A program made the translations under genes and the position numbers. From assembly GCA_016934635.1 (NCBI GenBank), contig JAFGSK010000060.1:1-48466 (forward strand): 48,466 nt of DNA. Reading direction: 5' to 3'. Positions 7,491 through 14,454 of the stretch are shown here, piece by piece (within the stretch, counting starts at the first letter, position 1; every line of letters begins with the position of its first letter). Source of the DNA: Caldifarciminota bacterium (GTDB lineage: Bacteria; Hydrothermota; Tepidihabitantia; B3-TA06). The notes under the pieces were generated by a model. The model saw only the letters and a program-made list of their open reading frames with translations, had not been told where the DNA came from and ran no database searches.

Positions 7491-10046
7491 ATGTTAAGAA
7501 AAGACGGAAAGGATTTTACGATTATCGGTTCTGTTTCGGTAATGTTTCTCGCACTTGCGGTATCAGGATACGCGCAGACCGGAGAGGTGTATGATTTGAT
7601 TCCTGCGCTTGCCTCGCCTGACACCGCCGAGGTAAACCAGGCTATTACGAGACTTGCGGAGATAGGGGAGTCTGCTGTAGATCCTTTGATGGACTGGCTC
7701 TCCGATCGTTCCTTTATGCGGTGGCAGGCGGCAAAGGCCCTGGGTGCAATAGGAGAACCCGCGGTCAAGCCACTTTTGAAGGCATTGGAATCCGAGGACT
7801 GGCGCCGACGCGAGGCTGCAGCAGACGCCTTGGGACGCACGGGCGACACGCGTGCAATCCAACCCCTCATCACGCACCTTGACGACTTCTATGCCAACGT
7901 TGCAGACGAGGCAGCGGACGCGCTCGGTGAGATCGGCAAACCGGCCGTAACTTCGCTCTTGCCTTTACTCTCGGATACCGATGTAAGGATTCGCATCGGA
8001 GCTGCACGCGCATTGGGTAGAGCGGGTGACGATCGTGCAATCGATCCGTTAATAACTCTTGTTAAAGATGATCCTGTATGGAGCGTCAGGAACGAGGCAG
8101 CCCGTGCATTGGGCAGGATAGGTTCCGCGCGTGCAATCGACCCCCTGATTGCTGCATTGGCCGATGAAAACCACGATGTCAGGCGTACTGCCTTGTGGGC
8201 GTTGAGCGAGATTGAAGACCCCAGAGTGGTCTATCCTTTAATGGATCTCATGGGTGATTCATACGAGGAGAACTATCGTGAGGGATTCTCCAAGTATACC
8301 ATTGAAAGTGCGATATTGAACCTTGGCAAGAGGACGGCCTCCAAGCCCCTCACACAGGCGCTCTCATCGGGGGAACCGTTCCAGCGGTACAAGGCGGCGG
8401 TTCTCCTGGGAGTGCTATACGACACCAGTGCCGTAGGAGCCCTTTCACGAGCTCTCAAAGACGAAAACCGCTACGTCCGTCGTGAAGCGTGTATCGCTTT
8501 AGAAAAAATATGCGATCCGAGAGCCGTCCCCGCATTGTCCGCAGCTCTGGGGACTAAGGGCTGGTATTATCGAAGTTACGCTGCGCATGCCCTTGGAAAC
8601 ATAGGCGACGCCAAAGCGGTTCCAGCTCTTACTTCGGTGCTTTACGATGAGGATTGGTCGGTACGCGAGGCTTCAATTCACGCCCTGGGTAAGATTAAGG
8701 CTACGGGTGCAATCGGGGCATTGATGAGATTCGTTCGCAGGGATACCTCCTATCTGCGAGACGATGCTGCCTGGGCCATGGGCAGGATAGGCGAACCTGC
8801 ACTGGATTCACTCCTGCTTCTTTTGAAGGATAAATCCTCCTACGTGAGGAAAGCGGTGGTCGGAGCGCTCGGGGAGATAAAGACCGAAAGCGCGGTGGAC
8901 GAACTGATAGTTGCCCTTGAGGATCCATCTTATGACGTTAGGATGAGTGCGGTATACGCGCTTGGCATGTCCGCAAACGAGCGGGCTATGAGCCCCTTAA
9001 CCAACGTTTTGAAGACTCAGAATACATCGATGAAAGTGGCAGCGGTTCAAGCCTTGGGAACAAGCAAGCTCTCCTCCGCAATCCCATCCATTGTAGCGGC
9101 CTTAGGATACGACTCCACTAGGGTTAGGGAACAGGCGGCAGTCTCGCTGGGAAACTTCCACGATCCTGCGGTCGTTGATCCGCTTATCCGTGCCCTGGCC
9201 GATCCTTCAGAGCGAGTGCAGGAGAAGGCCGCTTCCTCCCTTAAAAACCTGGATACCCTGGCAGTAGTCCCCCTGGCTGAGATACTTACAGATAAGACCT
9301 TTCCTGAACGGCAGGAGGCATTGACAATACTAATCCAGATGGATTCCCTGGCAGCCGGGCGATTGAAGGCTGTGGAAATCCCCGAAGGTGACGTTGCCAG
9401 AGCCTGGGTAGGCTGGGCCTTATGGAATATGTCAGCTGAACTCGACTTGCTCCTGGATGCCTTGGAGGACTTTAACCCTGACGTTCGTTTGGAAGCGGTC
9501 GAGTATCTGGGTCAAACCAATGATATAAGGGCTGTGATGCCTTTAGGCAAGGCGGTTGAAGACAGCAAATCGAAGGTTAGGCTTGCTGCAGTTACCGCAC
9601 TTTCGAATTTTTCAGACCCGGTGGCCGAGGACGCCATTGCCATTGCCTTGGACGACAAAGATTCAGAGGTTCAGCGAACGGCGGCAACCGTGCTTGCACA
9701 ACTCGACGACCCACGTGCACTGGAAGTCTGGAAGGGCTACCTTGCCGATAAAGACCCCGAAATCCGAAAAGACGCTCTCAAGTGGATTGCCCAGATAGAA
9801 GATCCGGGCACAGTAAACTACTTAACGCCTGCACTCAAGGACAAGGACCAGGATGTACGTCTGTATACGGTTGATCTTCTCGCTTCTCTCGACGACGAGC
9901 AAGCCGTATATCCTCTCATAAAGGCGCTAAAGGGCAAGGACGTCGAGGAGCGGATGTACATATCCGAGGCCTTGAAGGATCTTACAGGCGCAGACGTAAC
10001 CTGGGAGTATTCGGCCTGGATGTCGTGGCATAACAAGAATAAATAA
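7491..10046 (+). CDS. Large secreted HEAT-repeat solenoid protein
   Basis: 851 residues. A signal peptide (about 1-29, ending SGYAQTG) is followed by an almost continuous array of PBS-lyase-type HEAT repeats, about 25 units with a typical 31-residue period, for example PAVKPLLKALESEDWRRREAAADALGRTGDTRAIQ. Repeats near residues 260-290 and 600-650 are degenerate and may mark domain boundaries. The C-terminus ends WEYSAWMSWHNKNK, like the WRRWWRKNKK tail of the HEAT protein at 2117-3100, which suggests a shared C-terminal element. The start has GGAGG seven bases upstream. Likely exported to the periplasm or cell surface. No enzymatic motif was seen; a structural or partner-binding role is inferred. 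Confidence 0.88.
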   Translation: MLRKDGKDFTIIGSVSVMFLALAVSGYAQTGEVYDLIPALASPDTAEVNQAITRLAEIGESAVDPLMDWLSDRSFMRWQAAKALGAIGEPAVKPLLKALESEDWRRREAAADALGRTGDTRAIQPLITHLDDFYANVADEAADALGEIGKPAVTSLLPLLSDTDVRIRIGAARALGRAGDDRAIDPLITLVKDDPVWSVRNEAARALGRIGSARAIDPLIAALADENHDVRRTALWALSEIEDPRVVYPLMDLMGDSYEENYREGFSKYTIESAILNLGKRTASKPLTQALSSGEPFQRYKAAVLLGVLYDTSAVGALSRALKDENRYVRREACIALEKICDPRAVPALSAALGTKGWYYRSYAAHALGNIGDAKAVPALTSVLYDEDWSVREASIHALGKIKATGAIGALMRFVRRDTSYLRDDAAWAMGRIGEPALDSLLLLLKDKSSYVRKAVVGALGEIKTESAVDELIVALEDPSYDVRMSAVYALGMSANERAMSPLTNVLKTQNTSMKVAAVQALGTSKLSSAIPSIVAALGYDSTRVREQAAVSLGNFHDPAVVDPLIRALADPSERVQEKAASSLKNLDTLAVVPLAEILTDKTFPERQEALTILIQMDSLAAGRLKAVEIPEGDVARAWVGWALWNMSAELDLLLDALEDFNPDVRLEAVEYLGQTNDIRAVMPLGKAVEDSKSKVRLAAVTALSNFSDPVAEDAIAIALDDKDSEVQRTAATVLAQLDDPRALEVWKGYLADKDPEIRKDALKWIAQIEDPGTVNYLTPALKDKDQDVRLYTVDLLASLDDEQAVYPLIKALKGKDVEERMYISEALKDLTGADVTWEYSAWMSWHNKNK

Positions 10047-10304
10047 ATACCCCAGGAAATCGCTGCGCTTTTTTTTGGGAACCTCGTAAAGCTTCCCTTT
10101 ATGCCTTCAGTCGAGAGATCGCAAATCAAACTGTCATCGATACTGCGTAGTGTGGGGCCTGCAACATTTTGATACCCCTGTTAAGTAAGCTTCGACGCGA
10201 GACAAAGATCTCACACTACATGTTTAACCAAAGTTCTCCGTTTCTCCATGCCGAAATCCGTAAGCGGTCGGTGGTTAATGGCTAGCGTTGATCTGTAACC
10301 TTAA
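10047..10304. other. Convergent intergenic region
   Basis: No gene. It separates the end of the HEAT gene from the end of the nucleoside kinase gene. A T8 run follows CGCTGCGC at about 10062-10078, but the stem before it is too short to call a terminator. A distant inverted repeat GTAGTGTG (10147-10154) / CACACTAC (10212-10219) is present. Confidence 0.4.
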
Positions 10305-11996
10305 CTATTTCGATCTATTCTTTTTGATTGTTGTTTGGATATTATTGTTAGAATTCTCTGTCTTTCGGAAGATGCTTCCCCCGATGAACTCGCGCAGGAT
10401 GGATGCCGGTGGTACAGCTGCATCGTCCATGCCGACAACCAGATCCAAAAGGCTGATCATTCGTTCCGCTTCCGCCTTCAGCCCCTTGAACTTGACGGTT
10501 CTCAAGAGTTTTATGGCGCGGTTGCGCATCACGGCGGTTTCGTAGATAAGTGCGGAGTTGAACATCTCGTCGGCTGTTTCCTGGTAGGGGAAGATGTTTA
10601 GTTCCTCACCCCTTCGAACCGATGGCCACCGTTCCAGTGTCTGGGTAGGCGTGTGATCTCGGTATGAGTAGTCCCGCAGCATCCGTCTGAGCATCCTGGT
10701 ATCCGATGTGGATACCATTCGCTGGTCGTGGAAGTTTAGCTGGGTAAGTGCAGAGACGTATATTTTATACTTAAGGTGCTTTGGTACTGCCGAGGTCAGC
10801 CGAGGATTGAGAGCGTGAATACCCTCGACGATCAGGATCTCATCCGGGGCAAGACTCAAGGTTGAACCATCGAAGTAACGACGCCCTTTCTCGAAATCGA
10901 AGCTGGGGCGGTTGACGGTCTTGCCTTCGAGTAAGAGTACCAGTTGCTGGTTGAAGAACTCCAGATCGATGGCATCTATTCCCTCGAAGTCCGGTTTACC
11001 CTCGGCATCCAGAGGTGTACGGGAGCGGTCTAGGAAGTAGTCGTCTACCGAAAGGGGCAGAGGCCTGAGGCCGTTGACCCTGAGGTGTACGGCCAGCCTT
11101 TTGGAAAAGGTGGTTTTGCCAGCCGATGAGGGCCCGGCGATGAGGACGATACGTGGCAGGATAGGTGTGGCAGCTATCCGGTCTGCTATCCTGGCGATCG
11201 CCTTCTCGTGCAGGGCTTCGGCAATGTTGACCAGTTCTATTGACTTGTTATCCCTTATCAACATGTTCAACTGGCCTATGTCGGAAATCCCCAGGGCTTC
11301 GCCCCACTCCTCGTAATGGTGGAAGACCAGGAAAAGCTTGGGCTGCTCAACGAAAGGCGGTAGTTCGGGAAACGACTCAGGCGTAGGGAACCGGAGTATG
11401 AAACCTGGAGGATAGTAGCGAAGTTCAAAAGCGGCCAAAGAGCCTGTCGACGGGACAAGAGGTCCCCTTGCCCAGTCCGCAAACTCCGAACATCTGTGGA
11501 TGAAGTAGTGGTTCTCGTCGGCATATTCTAGCAGTGAGAGCTTTGAGGAGTTTTCGTTTTGCTTACACACTTTTTCCAACTCATCCTTACCGACAAGCTC
11601 CATCTCGATCGGGATATCGTCGGCCAGAAGGCCCAGCATCTCGGCTTCCAAATGTTCCACGTCGCGCTTCTCAAGAATCTTGTCAGGGATCCTCAAGGTA
11701 CAGTAGAAACCTTTGGAGGTCGAGTGCTCGACCACCAGCCGGCCTTCGGGAAATGCCCGCTTTGCGGCCATTGTGAGAACGAAGATCAGACTTTCATGGT
11801 GAATCCTTAGACCTTCAGGATCCGTGGCCAGCACGAACTCAAGGCGTACGTCGTCTGTCAGGAGTGTGTTCAGACCGACCAGCACACCTTCCAGCTTGGC
11901 CGCGATAATAGGCTGTCCGGCCGGTATGAGATCGGATATGGGCGAACCTTCGGCGACCTCGCGCACCGTTTTTTTGCTCAACCTAACCTTAACCAT
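10305..11996 (-). CDS. TGS-domain nucleoside (uridine) kinase family protein
   Basis: 563 residues. The N-terminal third resembles the TGS and editing-type modules of threonyl-tRNA synthetase (VREVAEGSPISDLIPAGQPIIAAKLEGVLVG). The C-terminal half is a uridine kinase/phosphoribulokinase P-loop domain with Walker A GPSSAGKTTFSKRL (about 287-300), a YFLDR substrate segment, and EGIHALNPRL. The architecture matches the known bacterial fused nucleoside kinase group, which phosphorylates nucleosides with ATP; the exact substrate cannot be read from sequence. The extreme C-terminus (FRKTENSNNNIQTTIKKNRSK) is a low-complexity tail. The ATG has no Shine-Dalgarno, and the promoter -10 box ends 8 nt upstream, so translation is probably leaderless. 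Monocistronic by appearance, convergent with the HEAT gene. Confidence 0.88.
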   Translation of the reverse strand: MVKVRLSKKTVREVAEGSPISDLIPAGQPIIAAKLEGVLVGLNTLLTDDVRLEFVLATDPEGLRIHHESLIFVLTMAAKRAFPEGRLVVEHSTSKGFYCTLRIPDKILEKRDVEHLEAEMLGLLADDIPIEMELVGKDELEKVCKQNENSSKLSLLEYADENHYFIHRCSEFADWARGPLVPSTGSLAAFELRYYPPGFILRFPTPESFPELPPFVEQPKLFLVFHHYEEWGEALGISDIGQLNMLIRDNKSIELVNIAEALHEKAIARIADRIAATPILPRIVLIAGPSSAGKTTFSKRLAVHLRVNGLRPLPLSVDDYFLDRSRTPLDAEGKPDFEGIDAIDLEFFNQQLVLLLEGKTVNRPSFDFEKGRRYFDGSTLSLAPDEILIVEGIHALNPRLTSAVPKHLKYKIYVSALTQLNFHDQRMVSTSDTRMLRRMLRDYSYRDHTPTQTLERWPSVRRGEELNIFPYQETADEMFNSALIYETAVMRNRAIKLLRTVKFKGLKAEAERMISLLDLVVGMDDAAVPPASILREFIGGSIFRKTENSNNNIQTTIKKNRSK

Positions 11997-12004
11997 GGAG
12001 GGTG

Positions 12005-12032
12005 ATTATAATCCCATTGGCATATGAGTCAA
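12005..12032 (-). promoter_or_regulatory. Promoter of the nucleoside kinase gene
   Basis: On the minus strand TTGACT (12027-12032), 16-nt spacer, TATAAT (12005-12010). The predicted transcript start is only 2-3 nt before the ATG at 11996. The bases before the ATG (CACCCTCC) are not a ribosome site. Confidence 0.65.
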
Positions 12033-12111
12033 CGGTTGTTTAACCACAAAGAACACGAAGAGCACAAAGAAGAAATGATTGTAAACAGCGATACAACATC
12101 GCCTCTTTCTG

Positions 12112-12139
12112 TTGACAATTCACGAAGTTATTTTACACT
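12112..12139 (+). promoter_or_regulatory. Promoter of the DUF4268-like gene
   Basis: TTGACA (12112-12117), 16-nt spacer, TACACT (12134-12139). AAAGGAGG and the ATG at 12165 follow. Confidence 0.6.
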
Positions 12140-12164
12140 TTTACTTACAAAGGAGGTTTAAGTT

Positions 12165-12713
12165 ATGATTGGTAAGTTAGAAAGGATTCCACTCCGGGAG
12201 GTGTGGAAGCACGAAGCCTACGACTTTACCACTTATCTTCAGGATAACATTGACATATTGAATGATGTTATTGATTTGTCTCTATCCAGTGCAGAACGAG
12301 AACAGGGCGCAGGTAGTTTAAGTGTAGACATTATCGCTGAGGATGAAGCAGGGAATCCAGTTGTTATCGAAAACCAACTCGAAAAAAGCGATCATGAACA
12401 TCTTGGTAAACTCATCACCTATCTTTCAGCCATAGGCGCAAAAGCTGGTGTTTGGATTGTTTCTGATCCCAGACCAGAACACGTTGGGGCAATTTCATGG
12501 CTAAATGAGTCATCAGGCGCAGACTTTTACTTGTTAAAAGTAGAAGCAATTCAAATAAGCGATTCCCCACCTGCACCATTGTTGACTCTTATAGTTGGTC
12601 CTAGTGAAGAAAGTCGTGAGGTAGGTGAAACCAAGAAAGAATTAGCGGAACGCTACCCAATAAGGCATCGATTTTGGACCGAATTACTCGAGAAAGCAAA
12701 AAACCAAAACTAA
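12165..12713 (+). CDS. DUF4268-like protein, N-terminal part (frameshifted gene)
   Basis: 182 residues of a protein resembling the DUF4268 family. The region LSVDIIAEDEAGNPVVIENQ followed by LGKLITYLSAIGAKAGVWIV looks like a PD-(D/E)xK nuclease-type core (Asp, then ExQ). The frame stops at TAA 12711, straight after a six-A run (12698-12703). The family continues in the next frame (LHANISPGQYGWIGTSAG and onwards to 13089). One extra base near the A run explains the break, so the intact gene would give about 308 residues. Excellent ribosome site AAAGGAGG. Codon use is more AT-rich than in neighbours, which suggests transfer. Family members often sit in defence or mobile regions, but no partner gene is here. 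Pseudogene, sequencing error and +1 recoding are all possible. Confidence 0.72.
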   Translation: MIGKLERIPLREVWKHEAYDFTTYLQDNIDILNDVIDLSLSSAEREQGAGSLSVDIIAEDEAGNPVVIENQLEKSDHEHLGKLITYLSAIGAKAGVWIVSDPRPEHVGAISWLNESSGADFYLLKVEAIQISDSPPAPLLTLIVGPSEESREVGETKKELAERYPIRHRFWTELLEKAKNQN

Positions 12714-12777
12714 GCTTCATGCCAATATTTCACCAGGGCAGTACGGTTGGATAGGAACTAGTGCAGGGATTAGTGGT

Positions 12778-13089
12778 TTGGGGTTTAACTATTGCATTAG
12801 AAAAAAGGATGCAACCATCGAACTATATATCGATCGTGGCAAGGACTCCGAAGAGGAGAACAAGGCAATCTTTGATAAGCTCTTTGAATTAAAGAATGCT
12901 ATCGAAGAAACATTTGGGGATTCGCTTGAGTGGCAACGACTCGAAGGCAAAAGAGCCTGTCGAATAATGAAACAGATTGCCTTGGGTGGATACAAAGATG
13001 AAGCCCAATGGCCTGAACTCCAGGATGCAATGATTGATGCTATGATTAGGTTAGCGAAGGCACTAAAGCCATACATTGCCAAGCTGTAG
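12778..13089 (+). CDS. DUF4268-like protein, C-terminal part (frameshifted gene)
   Basis: The frame is open from about 12691 and carries the C-terminal DUF4268-type domain: GLGFNYCIRKKDATIELYID, then FDKLFELKNAIEETFGDSLEWQRLEGKRACRI. The TTG at 12778 has no ribosome site, so this stretch is not expected to start independently. It belongs to the gene beginning at 12165, joined by skipping one base in or near the A run at 12698-12703. Conserved residues are intact on both sides of the break, which suggests that the shift is recent or is an assembly artefact. Confidence 0.6.
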   Translation: MGFNYCIRKKDATIELYIDRGKDSEEENKAIFDKLFELKNAIEETFGDSLEWQRLEGKRACRIMKQIALGGYKDEAQWPELQDAMIDAMIRLAKALKPYIAKL

Positions 13090-13106
13090 GAGTAAAGATA
13101 GGTTAT

Positions 13107-13265
13107 GTAGGGGGGATTCATGACGTGAAACGACGTTTACGTCAATCACCCCTACATGTACATGTGTAATTACTTGATCGGAAATCTGAAAACGATATCC
13201 GCACCCACTCGTAACAGATTCACGTTTCACCCCACTCATCTGTTACGCATCAGAGCGGGGACCCC
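13107..13265. repeat. Hairpin cluster between convergent genes
   Basis: A large stem GTAGGGG (13107-13113) / CCCCTAC (13149-13155) encloses TGACGT (13121) / ACGTCA (13139) and AAACG/CGTTT. It is followed by the palindrome ACATGTACATGT (13154-13165). Then CGTAACAGA (13210-13218) pairs with TCTGTTACG (13239-13247). CCCCACTC inside that loop (13230-13237) can pair with GAGCGGGG (13253-13260), giving a pseudoknot or an alternative fold. It ends in GGGGACCCC (13257-13265). It may act as a bidirectional transcript end for the genes at 13089 and 13276. Confidence 0.6.
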
Positions 13266-13275
13266 GAAAGAATCC

Positions 13276-13926
13276 TTATTTAATGGGAAAGCGGAAGATT
13301 ATTTCCCCTCCAATTCTCAACAGATTTTCATTGGCGTCCTGAGCACCGAAATCACCCTTGTTCTCGGTGAACACCAGATCGTAATCGACCCCGAGCCTGA
13401 AGCCAAGGAAGTCCGTGGGCCATATCCGAACCCCACCACCCAGACTGATGCCGAAATTTGTGCCTTTATACTCGAAGACTGAGGTGGTATCGGTGCTGTC
13501 CTGCGGGTTGACGGTCACGAGATCGAAGATTTCACCGTCGTCGTCCTGCTGCTGCCACAGGTAGAAGCCTGCCGCACCGCGCACGTAAGGGTCAACCCAT
13601 TTCCAACCAGGGGACCAGGTGTTGGTAAGCTGTAAAACGTGGTGGACGAATGTGGCGCTAACAGTGGTTTCGAGCGTGTCGAACAGCATGGAGTCCGTAA
13701 AAACCGTCGGAGCCTGGGAGTAGTAGTAGCGTAGCCCGTAGTCGAAGCCTTTCCAGACCTCGATCTCCACGGTGCCTCCGGCGTTAAAGCCGATCTCCGA
13801 TTCTTCAATCTCGGAACCCAATGCCCAGGTTACGCCTCCTGCAGGGGCGACCTTCAAGGATAGCGCGAATGTCGGCGTTGCAGTCAAACCCAGGATTAGA
13901 AACGCCAGGATTAGTCCTTTCTTCAT
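13276..13926 (-). CDS. Outer-membrane beta-barrel protein
   Basis: 216 residues with a clear signal peptide (MKKGLILAFLILGLTATPTFA). The mature part alternates short amphipathic strands and turns: VTWALGSEIEESEIGFNAGG, FDYGLRYYYSQAP, GTNFGISLGGGVRIWP, FLGFRLGVDYDLVF. It ends in IIFRFPIK, consistent with a small OmpA/OmpW-like eight-strand barrel. The start codon overlaps the stop of the PII-like gene in an ATGA, so the two are translationally coupled. No enzymatic role is visible; porin or adhesin functions cannot be distinguished. Confidence 0.82.
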   Translation of the reverse strand: MKKGLILAFLILGLTATPTFALSLKVAPAGGVTWALGSEIEESEIGFNAGGTVEIEVWKGFDYGLRYYYSQAPTVFTDSMLFDTLETTVSATFVHHVLQLTNTWSPGWKWVDPYVRGAAGFYLWQQQDDDGEIFDLVTVNPQDSTDTTSVFEYKGTNFGISLGGGVRIWPTDFLGFRLGVDYDLVFTENKGDFGAQDANENLLRIGGEIIFRFPIK

Positions 13927-14228
13927 ATTATTTCCTCCACGGGTAAAACTAATACCCTGAACCCTTCCTCGCAGTGCTTTTCCGAAAGTTCTTCGAGCAA
14001 GGGTCTTAAATCGTCAAGTTGCGCTTTGCTGACCTGGACAAGGTAGCGCATGAAATGCCCGGGCCAGGTGTTATCGTCCAGCAACTGACAGGTTCGCATC
14101 TTGCCTACGAACCCGTTGTGTTTTACGTAGTTGTCGATGCCGGCATCATCCAGCACCTTGTGCAATTCTTCCTCGAGCGAAGCATCAAAAGTTATCGAAA
14201 GCAGTTTATAAACGCTCTTAGCGCTCAT
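13923..14228 (-). CDS. Small PII-like (GlnB-fold) protein
   Basis: 101 residues with no signal peptide. The pattern resembles small PII-fold proteins often found beside efflux systems: a ferredoxin-like beta-alpha-beta (YKLLSITFDASLEEELHKVLDDAGIDNYV), a middle loop (TCQLLDDNTWPGHFMRYLVQV) and a second helix-strand (QLDDLRPLLEELSEKHCEEGFRVLVLPVEEII). Assignment is by fold pattern and is tentative. AAAGGAG precedes the ATG. It lies 226 nt downstream of the RND pump gene and overlaps the beta-barrel gene by 4 nt. A regulatory role toward the pump or the barrel is a guess from position. Confidence 0.7.
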   Translation of the reverse strand: MSAKSVYKLLSITFDASLEEELHKVLDDAGIDNYVKHNGFVGKMRTCQLLDDNTWPGHFMRYLVQVSKAQLDDLRPLLEELSEKHCEEGFRVLVLPVEEII

Positions 14229-14261
14229 TTCAACTCTCCTTTTACACTACGAATTTTTGAC

Positions 14262-14400
14262 ATAAAGAACACAAGACACACAAAGATGAGAGTTAACTCC
14301 CTTCTCCCAATGGGAGAAGGGGTGGGGATGAGGGGGAGTTCTAATTCCCTCACCTCTATCTCCTCTCCCAGAGGGAGAGGAGAACCAATATTCTCTCCGT
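14262..14400. repeat. REP-like paired hairpins between the RND and PII-like genes
   Basis: Two imperfectly related GC-rich stems, CCCTTCTCCC/GGGAGAAGGG (about 14300-14324) and CTCCTCTCCC/GGGAGAGGAG (about 14360-14382), are separated by GGGGTGGGGATGAGGGGGAG. Similar CTCCC/GGGAG hairpins are scattered in many bacterial genomes. The left edge carries AAAGAACACAAGACACACAAAG (about 14265-14287), similar to 12041-12075. Confidence 0.6.
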
Positions 14401-14454
14401 GCGCACTGTGTTTAAGATCACCTTTCATTTCAGCAGACTTGTGTTGTTTGTGAT

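Noticed and set aside
10147..10219. 8-bp inverted repeat GTAGTGTG/CACACTAC as the ends of a mobile element
   Set aside because: Only about 57 bases lie between, with no target duplication or ORF; likely chance.
12696..12750. gcA AAA AAC before the DUF4268 stop is a perfect -1 slippery heptamer
   Set aside because: A -1 shift gives only about 16 residues before a stop (TAG at about 12750). Continuing the family needs a +1 shift or one deleted base, so programmed -1 frameshifting does not explain the gene.
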